Assembly (NCBI GenBank): GCA_035691485.1
Contig: DASSIZ010000050.1
Span: 1-35,086 of the forward strand
Source: Terriglobales bacterium
Lineage (GTDB): Bacteria; Acidobacteriota; Terriglobia; Terriglobales; Acidobacteriaceae
Direction: 5' to 3'
Length of the DNA stretch: 35,086 bases
How positions within the stretch are numbered: the stretch's first letter is position 1; the number at the start of each line of letters is the position of its first letter. The translations under genes were made by a program, and so were the position numbers. This document shows, piece by piece, positions 1 to 9,212 of this stretch. Under the pieces are notes generated by a model. The model saw nothing but the letters and a program-made list of their open reading frames with translations. It had not been told where the DNA came from and made no database searches.

Positions 1-2
1 TT

Positions 3-243
3 ACCGTGAGTTTCACGCTCGGAAAACTGAGCTCGGAGGGATTTGACGAGTTCATCAGGAACATCCGCGGGAGTGCGGCTCAGGCCGGTTGCCAACTAAA
101 GCACCAGCCTTTCTCGTTACCTGCAGGACTGGCTCACTGCCATCAAGGCCGTTGATCCGGCGGTTCTGGCCGCAATGAAGACCTTGGAGGCGACTTCGGA
201 CGCGCTGAAGCAGAGTGCAACAATCGTGCAGCAGGCAAATTAA
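3..243 (+). pseudogene. C-terminal coding remnant, possibly frameshifted
   Basis: One frame is open from the window edge to a TGA at 153-155 and reads like protein at its start (TVSFTLGKLSSEGFDEFIRN). A second frame, open from about position 100 to the TAA at 241-243, reads as an amphipathic helical tail (YLQDWLTAIKAVDP, then ALKQSATIVQQAN). Neither frame alone covers the whole stretch. A single frameshift near 95-105 would join them into one C-terminal end. I do not recognise the family. It could also be the true end of one gene with a chance frame beside it, because the 5' part lies outside the window. Confidence 0.25.
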
Positions 244-250
244 CCGAACG

Positions 251-259
251 TGCTAAACT
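251..259 (+). promoter_or_regulatory. Extended -10 promoter candidate for tRNA-Ser
   Basis: TGCTAAACT has the form TGn-TAAACT, an extended -10 element. It would start transcription near 266, about 20 nt before the tRNA 5' end at 288, which suits a short precursor leader. No good -35 hexamer is visible 17 nt upstream, as is usual for extended -10 promoters. The element lies just after the stop codon at 243. Confidence 0.35.
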
Positions 260-287
260 GTTGAAAGTCCCGCCTGTTTCACCTCAC

Positions 288-381
288 GGAGAGGTGGCCG
301 AGTGGCTGAAGGCGGCGGTTTGCTAAACCGTTATACGGGCTAACACCTGTATCGGGGGTTCGAATCCCCCCCTCTCCGCCA
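288..381 (+). tRNA. serX: tRNA-Ser(GCT)
   Basis: The 94-nt cloverleaf is complete, with the CCA end encoded. The acceptor arm GGAGAGG (288-294) pairs with CCTCTCC (371-377), followed by discriminator G and CCA. The anticodon loop has GCT at 322-324, inside TT-GCT-AA closed by a 5-bp stem, so it reads AGC and AGU serine codons. A long variable arm of class II type lies between the anticodon stem and the T arm, as expected for serine. The T arm is GGGGG-TTCGAAT-CCCCC. The gene symbol is a generic label only; the amino acid and anticodon are the firm part. Confidence 0.97.
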
Positions 382-542
382 GTTCCTTTATATTGATCCT
401 TTATATTGACGTACTTCTACGCTCTCCCATGAATCGAACATGACCCTGGCGCTCTGGTGTTTACCTCTGTTTGTGCGACGGGAACGCTTCTTAGATCCGC
501 TTCCCGATTGTGCCGCGGTGGGGTCCAAAGCGAAGCGGCACC

Positions 543-579
543 AAAAAACCCTGTGTGCGCAAGCTGCCACACAGGGTTT
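543..579 (-). terminator. Rho-independent terminator of the BNR-repeat gene
   Basis: A perfect 12-bp inverted repeat, AAACCCTGTGTG (546-557) and CACACAGGGTTT (568-579), has a 10-nt loop. Read on the minus strand the stem is followed by a run of six T (543-548 on the plus strand). It lies just past the stop codon of the leftward gene at 598, so it should end that transcript. The tRNA on the other strand ends well before it. Confidence 0.88.
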
Positions 580-597
580 GCTCGTCCTCGTACACGC

Positions 598-2388
598 TTA
601 CGGCGTCGGATCTGGGTAGGAGCCGCCGAAGATGTCGCTGTTGCCAAAGGTCGCCGGGCAGTCCTGTTGTGGCGCAGGTTTGGTAGGCACGGCTGTCCCG
701 TTCTCCACCGCCGCCTGGGCTGCGGCCCGCCAAGCATCGATTGCCGGGCAATCCGCAGCGTTGCGCGTGTCGTTCCAAACAGCGGCACCATAGGTATCGG
801 TCGCAACCGCATACACGTAGTCGCCCAGGAACTCCAGCCACAAATTGTTTTGGCTGGAGCCGCGCGGGTCTTCCGTGGCACTACGATGCAACACTGCCCA
901 TATACCGGGAGCTCCATTACCTCCTATGTCCGCGTGTTTGACAACACCTACCAGCCCGCGCGGGCTAGTAGTATCGTTGCGAAGTGGGGTGGTGAACGCG
1001 TTGTATACCAGGTAAGCATCGGTTCCACTCGGCGAAATGGCAATCGCGGACAAGTAGCCGCGGTCACCTGTGGACTCTGTCGCCGCAGGATCCGACCAGT
1101 TATTTCCACCATCCGTGGAATAGCTCACGAACACGTGTTCATGATTGACGCCATCGCGTCCATCGACCCAGGTACGTACTATTTCATTGGTTGCACCAGC
1201 CCCGGTGGGCGCGCCGTTCGCGACATCAATGCTCGGAGCCGACGAGAGGTCATCACGCGCGCCGCCGACACCGTCCATTACGCAGCGGAACCCGGTTCCG
1301 TCAAATTGCACGAGAAAGCATGTATCAACAGCTTCGCCGATGTTTACCGGCGGCGTCCAGGTCCGCCCCCCGTTGAAAGACTTGACCATGACGTGAGCGC
1401 CGTGCCCAGGCATCCCGACGGCAAACTGGTTAGCGAGGACATACACCACTCCGTTGCTGTCGGTGCGCACTGTGCAGCCGGAGCGACCAAATCCCTGTAC
1501 CGGGTTAAACGGAGTGTTGCTGGCCGACGTCACTTGTTTCTGCTTCCAGGTATCGCCGCCGTCAGTCGAAGTGGCCACGAGCAGCGGCTGGGGAGATGCG
1601 AGCCCGCCACCAACGCTGCGGAACGATGCAAGGCAGACATAAACATTGCCAAAAAAGGGGCTGCTAGAGGCGTTGTCAGCCCAAATCTGCTCCTTGTCGC
1701 TAAACGTTGTCGAAGACTGTTTAGTGACAATTACCGGGAACGTCCAAGCGTTCTTGTCTCCGGCTGCTGCGGCCACTACATCATCGGTCCGGGAAACCGC
1801 GACTGCCTCGAAGCCTTTGAACGTAGTCTGCGAGGGCAAATTGGAAGTCAAGTTTGCGTAATAGAACCGAGATCCGTTGTTCCATGAGAAGTGGCCGTTC
1901 GCATCCGGTTTCGGGCCGAAGGCCAACGCGGGGTCACCATCGGATACCAATCCGTTCTCGAAGTACCACGGAAGGGTACCGATTGGCCCTACTTGTGGTG
2001 TGCAGGCGGGATCGGAATCGCCGACGACCCCAAGGCAGAAGCGGGCCGTTAAGCCGGAATACGTGGGCTGGGTCCATGTCGTGCCGCTGTCCAATGAGAA
2101 GTAAACACCGGAAGAACCAACACCTGGAGTGAAGGGACAGGTATTGTCAGTACCGGCATTGCACGCCTCCATGTCGATGTTGTCATTTGCCCCTGCGACC
2201 AGCACATTGGGGTGATTGGCATCGACGGCCAGCGCAGGCTCGTTCTGTTTGTTCTGCGAAAACGGTGCTCGCTGGCTCCCCACGGTGACAAGAGTATCGG
2301 GGTTGGAACCGGCGGCTGGAAGCGCCAGAAGCAGGGCCAAGCCGGCGGCGAGCGCGCGATAGCCTGAACGAAGAAGATGATGGTACAT
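598..2388 (-). CDS. Secreted BNR/Asp-box repeat protein (sialidase-fold)
   Basis: This 596-residue protein has an N-terminal signal peptide (about residues 1-27, ending in LALPAAG), so it is probably exported. The body carries Asp-box motifs of the form S-x-D-x-G-x-T-W: SLDSGTTW at 98-105, then STDGGDTW, SFNGGRTW and STDGGNNW. Such repeats mark six-bladed beta-propellers of the sialidase/BNR superfamily. Known members include exo-sialidases, but Asp boxes also occur in non-enzymatic propellers, and I cannot place a sialidase arginine triad, so the substrate is unknown. The start is supported by a strong ribosome site TAGGAGGC (2393-2400 on the complementary strand) 4 nt before the ATG. A strong terminator follows. 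Cysteine pairs such as EACNAGTDNTC suggest disulfides in the periplasm or outside the cell. Confidence 0.8.
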   Translation of the reverse strand: MYHHLLRSGYRALAAGLALLLALPAAGSNPDTLVTVGSQRAPFSQNKQNEPALAVDANHPNVLVAGANDNIDMEACNAGTDNTCPFTPGVGSSGVYFSLDSGTTWTQPTYSGLTARFCLGVVGDSDPACTPQVGPIGTLPWYFENGLVSDGDPALAFGPKPDANGHFSWNNGSRFYYANLTSNLPSQTTFKGFEAVAVSRTDDVVAAAAGDKNAWTFPVIVTKQSSTTFSDKEQIWADNASSSPFFGNVYVCLASFRSVGGGLASPQPLLVATSTDGGDTWKQKQVTSASNTPFNPVQGFGRSGCTVRTDSNGVVYVLANQFAVGMPGHGAHVMVKSFNGGRTWTPPVNIGEAVDTCFLVQFDGTGFRCVMDGVGGARDDLSSAPSIDVANGAPTGAGATNEIVRTWVDGRDGVNHEHVFVSYSTDGGNNWSDPAATESTGDRGYLSAIAISPSGTDAYLVYNAFTTPLRNDTTSPRGLVGVVKHADIGGNGAPGIWAVLHRSATEDPRGSSQNNLWLEFLGDYVYAVATDTYGAAVWNDTRNAADCPAIDAWRAAAQAAVENGTAVPTKPAPQQDCPATFGNSDIFGGSYPDPTP

Positions 2389-2535
2389 GCGAGCCTCCTA
2401 TTTTCGGTTGGCGCAAACGAACGGATACTCTCGCCGGCTGACCCCACTCAGCGCCGACGCATGAGGTTGCGGAGTATATTCCTGTCTACTTTGAAGCCGC
2501 AAGCGAATCTCACAAGCTGATCGACGGGACAGTCT

Positions 2536-2550
2536 GATACCGCTGGTATC
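2536..2550. promoter_or_regulatory. Inverted repeat, possible operator, in the 2389-2705 divergent region
   Basis: GATACC-GCT-GGTATC is a perfect 6-bp inverted repeat with a 3-nt centre. It lies in the 317-bp gap between the leftward BNR gene and the rightward lectin-like gene, where a shared regulator could bind. The rest of the gap holds a candidate promoter at 2617-2646 and nothing else that I can name. Confidence 0.35.
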
Positions 2551-2616
2551 GTTTTATTGCGGTCCGCGTACCGAACATCACTAACCTCTTACACGCGGAC
2601 TAAGGTTGTTTTGTAT

Positions 2617-2646
2617 TTGACGAGCGCTCGCCGGCGGCGCTATCAG
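2617..2646 (+). promoter_or_regulatory. Candidate sigma70-type promoter of the lectin-like gene
   Basis: TTGACG (2617-2622) and TATCAG (2641-2646) are separated by 18 nt. The spacer begins inside a perfect 10-bp palindrome, CGAGCGCTCG (2621-2630), that could be an operator. Transcription would start near 2653, giving a leader of about 50 nt before the ATG at 2706. Confidence 0.4.
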
Positions 2647-2705
2647 AGTAGCAGCTCACACTGCATTGCCGAGAATCGTGCAAGCCTTGGCTTCCGGGTG
2701 AAGAC

Positions 2706-3473
2706 ATGAAGCGAATGGTGTATTTTTTTGCCCTCCTGTTCCCGCTGGCGGTTGCGGCGCAAACAACATATTCCAACCTCGACGACAGCCTCGCCGGTTG
2801 GGGCGGTGGCATGAATTGCACTGGTTCTTGTGCCGGCGGCGCCAGTGCGACCATTGCCACCAATACCATCGTCGGGACCCCAAGTGTTGATGGCAACGGC
2901 AGCATGGAGTTGTTCTTCAACGGCCCGTCCTGGACCGATGTGCTCTGGTGGGACAAGTTGGGGGTCAACAATACGGCTACCAATTTTACGTTTGACTTCT
3001 ACGTCCAGCTCTACAACTCCACGAATGAGCTGCCGAATAATGTCCAGGCGCTGGAGTTCGACACCTTTCAGTTCATCAAGCTGGCTAAAAACAAAGGCAC
3101 CGAGTACATGTTCGGAACGCAGTGCGATTATGGCAATGGCTGGTGGGATGTATGGAACCAGCAGCAGGGCTACTGGGTCGCGACCAGCGTTCCCTGTGTC
3201 CCGTTTCAGCCGAACGTCTGGTATCACATCACCTGGAATTTGCACCGCACGCCCGACAAACTCATGCACTACGATAACTTCAGCATCGTGCAGTACGACA
3301 CCACGAACAAGATCGTTAGCAGCCACACTTATACGCTGAACATGGCTTACCCCTCGGGGCCGCTGCCCAGGGGTTGGGATTCTGTGATCGGCGTGCAGTT
3401 TCAGATGGACGCTAATGCGAACGGCGGGCAGATGCAGGAGTACGTTGACCGTGTCAGCCTCACGGTCCAGTAG
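2706..3473 (+). CDS. Secreted lectin-like (beta-sandwich) protein of unknown function
   Basis: This 255-residue protein starts with a clear signal peptide (MKRMVYFFALLFPLAVAAQ, cleavage expected after about residue 18). The mature part is rich in aromatic residues, Asn, Thr and Gly, with alternating strand-like segments such as FTFDFYVQLYN, WYHITWNLHR and VIGVQFQMDAN, and ends in VDRVSLTV. This pattern is typical of concanavalin/LamG-like beta-sandwich domains that bind carbohydrates, but I see no catalytic motif. Four cysteines could form disulfides. The ribosome site is weak (GGTGAAG about 4 nt before the ATG). The gene faces a kinase gene tail-to-tail; the 90-bp gap contains only a weak hairpin at 3532-3545. 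Confidence 0.7.
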   Translation: MKRMVYFFALLFPLAVAAQTTYSNLDDSLAGWGGGMNCTGSCAGGASATIATNTIVGTPSVDGNGSMELFFNGPSWTDVLWWDKLGVNNTATNFTFDFYVQLYNSTNELPNNVQALEFDTFQFIKLAKNKGTEYMFGTQCDYGNGWWDVWNQQQGYWVATSVPCVPFQPNVWYHITWNLHRTPDKLMHYDNFSIVQYDTTNKIVSSHTYTLNMAYPSGPLPRGWDSVIGVQFQMDANANGGQMQEYVDRVSLTVQ

Positions 3474-3563
3474 TGTTGCATTTCCTGGTAGACCCCTTGA
3501 CAGCGCCTTCGTGCTTATAGACGCCCGGGCATCGGCATTTGCCGAGGATGGCCATTCGCGTCC

Positions 3564-5939
3564 TTACGGTGAGAGGCCGACGCGGTGCAGGAGGTCTGGG
3601 AAGCGGGGGTCGGAGCGCAACGGGTCCATCAGGGGCTCCACCTTGGAGTGTTGTAATGGGCTGCTGCGCTCTTTATAGGCGTTTTCCAGAGCGGCGAACG
3701 CGCGATCATTCTCGCCCAAGCCGGCGTAGATGCATGCGGCGGCCCACCAATAGCCGAGTTCCTGCCTTGACCGCTCGTTTAGGTCGTTGAGAAGTCGCTG
3801 CGCTTCATTGCGTCGCCCGCCCAAGGCATAAGCTTGCCCGAGTGCGCCGACGTATTTAGTACTGTTCGAAGAGAGCGACATCGCTTTCTGAATTTCCGCC
3901 GCCGCGGCGGCGAAGTCCTTCTTTCGCAGGTAGCTCTTGCCGAGGATGAAGTGCCCTTGCGCGAAACTTGGATCCAGTTCCAGTGCCTTGCGCAATTGTT
4001 CGATGGCGGCATCGACCTGTCCGGCGACCATTCGGTTCTGGGCCGTGTCGCTGTTGATGATGAGCGACAGCGGGTCGAGTTCGACGGCACGCTGGCCCTC
4101 CGCCAGCGCTTCCTCATGGCGGCCCAGCGACGACAAGTAATCCGAATAGTACTGGTGGCCGGTGGCATATCCAGGGTTCAGCTCCAGCGCGCGACGGTAC
4201 TCTTGGCCAGCTCCTGTCCAGTCCCAGTCGTAAAACTGCTTAATGGCAGCGAGCGAGGTGTGCGCTTCCGCGAGTGTATCGTCCAACTGCAGTGCTCTGG
4301 CCACCGCGTCGCGAGCCTTGGGAACGACCTCCTCGACTGGACGGACCAGATATGCTCCCATCAAGAAGTAACTTTCCGACAAGCCGGCGTATGCAGGAGC
4401 GTATTTGGGATCCTTCTCGATCGCCTGAGTGAACGACTCCACAGCCTTATGAAATCCTTCTTCGCTCCGCTTATTGAGGTAGTAGCTGCCTTTCAGGTAG
4501 AGCTGATAAGCTTCGCCGTTATCGGTATAGCGTTTTGCCAGCCGCCGCTTTTCCTCGCCTGTCAGCTTCAACCGTAATTGTTCGGATATCTCGCGAGAAA
4601 GATCACTTTGAAGAGAGAAAACGTCAGCTGTCTTACGCACGAACTGGCCGCCCCAGAGCTGGGAGGCGTTGGCGACATTCATCAATTCCGCCTGCACGAC
4701 GACGGTGTCGCCCCGCTGCTGCAACCGTCCGGTCATGACGGCGCCGACTTGCAGGTCCTGTCCGATCTTTTGTGGGTCGGTATCCTTATCCTTGTAACGA
4801 AAGACGGTGCTGCGCGCGATGACGCGGAGCTTAGGCAGCCGCGACAGGTCGTTGATCACACCCTCCGTGATGCCGTCGCTCAAGTATTCCGCATTGCTAT
4901 CCCCTCCGTCATTCACGAAAGGCAGCACGGCAATAGAGTTGATGGCCTCCCCCCGGCCTCGCACGACGGTCCACCACGTGGCGATGGCGACCAACACGGT
5001 CAACGCGAGCGCTCCCGAAGCGGCTGCCACTTTGCTGCGCCGCCGCGATGGAACCGGGGCAGCCAGTCCGGTCTCGCGAATCACTCGGGCCGATTCCAAT
5101 TGGCGTTTCAGCCGCTGTAGGTCAGTGCGCAGGTCGGCCGAGGTTTGGTAACGCAGCTTACGGTCTTTCTCCAGGCACTTGCCGATGATTCGTTCCAGTT
5201 CAGCCGGGACTGAACGGTTCGTTCGGGTTGGCGGAACAGGCGTTTTGTTCAATATTGCGTCATAAATCGAGCCCGACGTCGCTTCGCAAAACGGCAGTAT
5301 GCCGGTTGACATCTGGTACAGTACGACGCCGAGGGAAAACACGTCGGTACGTGCGTCCAAGTCCTGGCCCTTGACCTGTTCGGGAGACATGTAGAGCAGT
5401 GTTCCCATGACCTCGCCGGGTCCGGTCAACGCAGTCAGCATCTCCGTCGAAGCAGTGGCCGATTTTGCTACCCGCATTTTCGCCAGCCCGAAATCCAGGA
5501 TCTTCGCCTGTCCCCGTTGCGTGACAAAGATGTTGGCTGGCTTGATGTCGCGGTGGATGATGCCGACGGTGTGCGCGGCGTCGAGCGCGTCGGCGACTTG
5601 GATGGCAACATCGAGCAATAACTCCAGCTCGAGTGGCTTCTCATGGATGGTGTGCGCCAGGGTTTCGCCTTGCAGCAGTTCCATGGCAATGAAGTGACGG
5701 CCACCGGCGGTGTCGACATCGTGAATGGTGCAGATATTCGGATGATTGAGGGCAGAGGCGACTTGCGCCTCGCGCTCGAAGCGGTGGAAGAAACTGATGT
5801 CAGAGTCGAGGTCTTCGGGAAGAAATTTCAGCGCCACATGACGGCGCAATCTGAGGTCTTCAGCCTCATATACCACTCCCATCCCGCCGCCGCCCAGATG
5901 GCGGACGATTCTGTAATGCGAAATGGTTTGGCCGATCAT
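3564..5939 (-). CDS. Membrane Ser/Thr protein kinase with FlgO-like and TPR domains
   Basis: This 791-residue PknB-type kinase has its catalytic domain at residues 8-275: Gly loop LGGGGMG (15-21), catalytic Lys38, HRD (129-131) in [11 protein letters not shown] (149-151) and the APE-equivalent SPE. A single membrane segment follows (304-326). Then comes a region starting [12 protein letters not shown] that resembles the FlgO/adenylate-cyclase-associated domain common in acidobacterial kinases. The C-terminal half (about 470-790) is TPR repeats. By topology the kinase is cytoplasmic and the TPR part is outside the membrane. I chose the ATG at 5937-5939 because the kinase fold starts at once ([16 protein letters not shown]); a TTG 20 codons upstream would add an unconserved leader. 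It is divergent from a second kinase at 6199. The ligand and substrates are unknown. Confidence 0.9.
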   Translation of the reverse strand: MIGQTISHYRIVRHLGGGGMGVVYEAEDLRLRRHVALKFLPEDLDSDISFFHRFEREAQVASALNHPNICTIHDVDTAGGRHFIAMELLQGETLAHTIHEKPLELELLLDVAIQVADALDAAHTVGIIHRDIKPANIFVTQRGQAKILDFGLAKMRVAKSATASTEMLTALTGPGEVMGTLLYMSPEQVKGQDLDARTDVFSLGVVLYQMSTGILPFCEATSGSIYDAILNKTPVPPTRTNRSVPAELERIIGKCLEKDRKLRYQTSADLRTDLQRLKRQLESARVIRETGLAAPVPSRRRSKVAAASGALALTVLVAIATWWTVVRGRGEAINSIAVLPFVNDGGDSNAEYLSDGITEGVINDLSRLPKLRVIARSTVFRYKDKDTDPQKIGQDLQVGAVMTGRLQQRGDTVVVQAELMNVANASQLWGGQFVRKTADVFSLQSDLSREISEQLRLKLTGEEKRRLAKRYTDNGEAYQLYLKGSYYLNKRSEEGFHKAVESFTQAIEKDPKYAPAYAGLSESYFLMGAYLVRPVEEVVPKARDAVARALQLDDTLAEAHTSLAAIKQFYDWDWTGAGQEYRRALELNPGYATGHQYYSDYLSSLGRHEEALAEGQRAVELDPLSLIINSDTAQNRMVAGQVDAAIEQLRKALELDPSFAQGHFILGKSYLRKKDFAAAAAEIQKAMSLSSNSTKYVGALGQAYALGGRRNEAQRLLNDLNERSRQELGYWWAAACIYAGLGENDRAFAALENAYKERSSPLQHSKVEPLMDPLRSDPRFPDLLHRVGLSP

Positions 5940-6198
5940 GTGGCCGCGACAATGGGTCCCGTGAATCACGATTATCGCGCTACCCCACGAGGAGCACAAT
6001 TCGGGGAGCGTTTCTCCCTCTGCTTCGACAAACGAAAATCTCGTAATCTGCCGCGGCGCGGTTCCCTTGTCCTACCCCAGAAGTGCGTGCGCAAGAAGCA
6101 CGGAAAAAATAGACCGAAGTGGGAATGCCGACCCCTTGCATTTCGGGCTGCGGGGCATAGAATTTGCGCTGGATAGGTGTCGGCAGAAGAGGTCCCCC
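5940..6198. other. Divergent intergenic region between two kinase genes
   Basis: This 259-bp region must hold the promoters of both kinases. I see a purine-rich ribosome site AGAAGAGGT (6185-6193) for the rightward gene, 5 nt before its ATG. I do not see a convincing pair of promoter hexamers for either gene, nor an RNA gene or terminator. Confidence 0.5.
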
Positions 6199-8799
6199 AT
6201 GGCCACCTCTCCGGCTTGCGGCCAAAGATGCGGGCATTATCGTCTCCTTGAGCGCGTTGGCGAGGGCGCCATGGGCGTTGTGTATCGCGCCCACGACGAG
6301 GTCCTGGAGCGGGACGTGGCCCTCAAGCTGCTGTCGCCGGGCGTGGTTCGTGATGAATCGACGCGCAAGCGCTTTCGCCAGGAAGCACTGACTCTAGCCC
6401 GCCTCAATCATCCGAATATCGAGACCGTGCACGGCTTCGAGACTGCCGCCGACATAGATTTCCTGGTCGTGGAGTACGTGCCCGGCATTACCCTCGCCGA
6501 CCGGCTGGCGCGCGGACCCATGAAGCCGGCGGAGATGCTGAACCTTGCCATCCAACTGGCATCGGCAGTGGCGGAAGCGCACCAGCAAGGCGTGGTGCAC
6601 CGCGACCTGAAGCCCGGCAACGTCATGGTCACGCCCGCCGGGCAGGCGAAGGTGCTGGACTTCGGGCTGGCGCGACTGTTGCCCGTCGGCGACCAGACCA
6701 CGCTTCCGAGCGAGCCCGACACGTCGTCAATGGCGGGCACGCTGCCGTACCTGGCACCGGAACAGCTGCAGGGAACGCAACCCGATCGCCGCTCCGATGT
6801 CTACGCCCTTGGCGCTGTGTTCTACGAGATGGCGACCGGAAAACGCGCCCATGCCCAGACGTCGTGGGCAAGCCTGGTGGAAGCCATTCTGCACCACGAA
6901 CCCGCGCCGGTGTGCAGCCTCAATCGGGAGATTCCTCCCGAGGTCGGAGCCATTATCCGCAAGGCGATGGACAAAGATCCTCGGCTGCGTTACCAGAGCG
7001 CGCGCGAGGTTGAAGTCGACCTGCGCCGGCTGGTCTCCGGGCGCAACCTCGACCAGGTCGCCGCGCCTCGGCGTGTATGGCCCCGCGGGCAATGGCTGGC
7101 TGGCGCCGCCATAGTGGCGCTTGTCCTTGCGGTCGCGTTAGCGGGGCTGTGGGTGCGCGTGGGCCTGCGCAAGCGTTCCGCACCGGCCGTGGCGGCGAGC
7201 AGAGTCAGGGTCCTGGCCGTGTTGCCGTTCGAGGCCATCGGTGGCAAGCCCGAGAATCAGGCGCTGTGCCACGGCTTAACTGAGCTGCTGACCGCGAGGC
7301 TCGCCCAGATCAGCAAGCGCTCCGGAGTGGAGGTGGTTCCGACCAGCGAGGTGCGGGCGCAAGCAGTCAGCTCGGCCGACGACGCGCGCAAGAAGCTGGG
7401 AGTAACACTGGTGGTTGAGGGGAGCTGGAATTTCGCCGCCAACAACCAGGTGGCCTACAGCCTTGTCGACGTCCAGACGCGACGCAACCTGAATGGCGCG
7501 GTGGTTAACGCCGACCTGCGTGACCTGGCTGGCACGGAGCGCGAGGTGGTCGACAAGTTGCTGGCCATGCTGGAGGTTGAACCGCAGGGCGACGATCCCG
7601 CCTTCGCCTCCCCGACCTCACAACCCAACGCCTACCAGTACTATGTTCGCGGGCGCGGCTATCTGCTGGATTACACCAGTCCCGACAGCCTGAAATCAGC
7701 GTTGGCGCTGTTCAAGGCTGCCATCGAGGCGGATCCTGGATTTGCGCTGGCGCACAGCGCGCTGGGCGAGGCCTACTGGCGGCAGTTCCAGGAAAGCAGG
7801 GACGCCGCGTTCATTCCGAAGGCAATGGCAGCCTGCCGAAAGGCGGCCCAGTTGAACGATCGGCTGGCACCGGTGCACGTCACCTTCGGGTTGGTGTACC
7901 AGGGGACCGGCCGGTACGCGGAAGCGGTCGAGGAATTTGGTCGCGCGCTCGACCTGGATCCGACCAGCGACGCCGCCTACCGCGGCGTGGCGTTGTCCTA
8001 TGCGTCGTTGGGCAGGATGAAGGAGGCCGAAGACGCCTACCGGCGTGCCATCTCGATGCGAAAGGACTACTGGGGCGGTTACAGCGCGCTAGGCAGCTTC
8101 TACAGCCAGGCGGCCCGTTATGAGGAGGCGGCCACCCAGTTCCGTCGCGTGATCGAATTGGCGCCCGAGAATGCTCGCGGGTATACCAATCTCGGTGGCG
8201 TCTACTACTTGCAGGGCAAGTACCAGGAGGCCCAACAGCTGTTTGAAAAGTCGCTTGCCATTCAGCCCAACTACCGCGTCTACGTGAACCTGGGCGCGCT
8301 ATATTTTTCGGCCGGCCGATACAGCGATGCGGCGCAGATGTACGACCAGGCCCTGCAACTCAACGACAAGGACTCGCGCACCTGGCACTACGCTGCTTCC
8401 GCCTTTAACTGGGCGCCCGGACAAAAAGACAAGGCGCGAGCCGCCTACCAGCGCGCAGCGCAAGTGATCGAGAGCGAACTCAAGATCAATCCGCGCGACA
8501 GCAAGCAGATGCTGGCCCTGGCGGACTGCTACTCCATGCTGGGACGTGCCGCCCGGGCGCGCGAACTGGTGGGGCAGGCGCTGCAACAATCGCCTGCCGA
8601 TGCCCAGAACATGTTCCGCGCCGCCGATATTTACGTCCAGCTGGGCGATCGCGATGCCGCGTTTACCTGGCTGGGCAAGGCAATCCAATCCGGATACTCG
8701 ACCGCAGAAATCCAACACGATCCCACGTGGAACGATCTTCGGATAGATCCCAGGTATGAACGGCTGGTGCAGCCAGCCAAGGTCAATATGCAACATTGA
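6199..8799 (+). CDS. Membrane Ser/Thr protein kinase with TPR array
   Basis: This 866-residue protein has the same plan as its divergent neighbour. The PknB-type kinase domain covers about residues 13-275: Gly loop VGEGAMG (20-26), Lys43, HRD 134-136 in HRDLKPGN, DFG 154-156 and APE 186-188. The membrane segment is at 298-319. A region beginning VRVLAVLPFEAIGG resembles the FlgO-like domain. At least six TPR units follow (from about 480), with repeated motifs such as GRYAEAVEEFGRALDLDP. The start at 6199 is set by AGAAGAGGT 5 nt upstream; an upstream in-frame start at 6067 would add a leader with no kinase similarity. A small gene follows after 14 bp, so the two are probably cotranscribed. 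The kinase belongs to the RD class. Confidence 0.92.
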   Translation: MATSPACGQRCGHYRLLERVGEGAMGVVYRAHDEVLERDVALKLLSPGVVRDESTRKRFRQEALTLARLNHPNIETVHGFETAADIDFLVVEYVPGITLADRLARGPMKPAEMLNLAIQLASAVAEAHQQGVVHRDLKPGNVMVTPAGQAKVLDFGLARLLPVGDQTTLPSEPDTSSMAGTLPYLAPEQLQGTQPDRRSDVYALGAVFYEMATGKRAHAQTSWASLVEAILHHEPAPVCSLNREIPPEVGAIIRKAMDKDPRLRYQSAREVEVDLRRLVSGRNLDQVAAPRRVWPRGQWLAGAAIVALVLAVALAGLWVRVGLRKRSAPAVAASRVRVLAVLPFEAIGGKPENQALCHGLTELLTARLAQISKRSGVEVVPTSEVRAQAVSSADDARKKLGVTLVVEGSWNFAANNQVAYSLVDVQTRRNLNGAVVNADLRDLAGTEREVVDKLLAMLEVEPQGDDPAFASPTSQPNAYQYYVRGRGYLLDYTSPDSLKSALALFKAAIEADPGFALAHSALGEAYWRQFQESRDAAFIPKAMAACRKAAQLNDRLAPVHVTFGLVYQGTGRYAEAVEEFGRALDLDPTSDAAYRGVALSYASLGRMKEAEDAYRRAISMRKDYWGGYSALGSFYSQAARYEEAATQFRRVIELAPENARGYTNLGGVYYLQGKYQEAQQLFEKSLAIQPNYRVYVNLGALYFSAGRYSDAAQMYDQALQLNDKDSRTWHYAASAFNWAPGQKDKARAAYQRAAQVIESELKINPRDSKQMLALADCYSMLGRAARARELVGQALQQSPADAQNMFRAADIYVQLGDRDAAFTWLGKAIQSGYSTAEIQHDPTWNDLRIDPRYERLVQPAKVNMQH

Positions 8800-8813
8800 G
8801 AGAGAGGTGGTGT

Positions 8814-9182
8814 ATGGCATCTCAACCACGAACAATCACAATACGGGAGCGGAGAGGCAGCCGCCCTTGGCGCGATACGGAACCGGTCATCGTGGGCAAG
8901 TTCCTTGACAGCGAAGGGAACCCCAGGCACAAAGTCGTGCCCCCACATAAGTTCGCCAGCGCAGGCGATACGCTGGTGTTCAAGTATTACGGCTGTGACA
9001 AACTGGAAATCAAGGACGAATTCCATATCTTCGAGCGCATCGATGACCACTCCACTCCTGGCATGGTGTATGCGACTTTGAAGGATCCCCTGGAGCGCGG
9101 AATCCATCACTACACTGCTATCTGCGATGGCAAGATTAAAGCCGAAGGCGGATCGCCGCCTTCGGTCATCATCGATCCGTAG
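8814..9182 (+). CDS. Small conserved-looking beta-rich protein downstream of the kinase
   Basis: This 122-residue protein has no signal peptide and no membrane segment. I do not recognise the family. The predicted secondary structure is mostly strands (PVIVGKFLD, DTLVFKYYG, GMVYATLKD, YTAICDGKI), suggesting a compact beta-sandwich such as a cupredoxin-like or immunoglobulin-like fold. Only two cysteines are present (in YYGCDK and AICDGK), and no full copper site is visible. The ATG at 8814 follows AGAGAGGTGG and lies 14 bp after the kinase stop, so the pair should share an mRNA. It could be a kinase substrate or partner; that is inference from position only. Confidence 0.7.
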   Translation: MASQPRTITIRERRGSRPWRDTEPVIVGKFLDSEGNPRHKVVPPHKFASAGDTLVFKYYGCDKLEIKDEFHIFERIDDHSTPGMVYATLKDPLERGIHHYTAICDGKIKAEGGSPPSVIIDP

Positions 9183-9212
9183 GCAGCAGGAGCGCTCACA
9201 ACCAAAGGGTGG

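Noticed and set aside
153-155. TGA as a possible selenocysteine codon, given selB in the window
   Set aside because: Read-through would continue into the tRNA gene, there is no Sec-like context and no SECIS-like hairpin directly after it.
457-1887. Long open frame (476 codons) antisense to the BNR gene
   Set aside because: Its translation has no family features and is rich in Arg and Gly as expected from codon bias of the real gene on the other strand, which has Asp boxes and a signal peptide.
5937-5999. Upstream TTG start of the first kinase (5999)
   Set aside because: The extra 20 residues have no kinase similarity and no ribosome site; the internal ATG starts exactly at the kinase fold.
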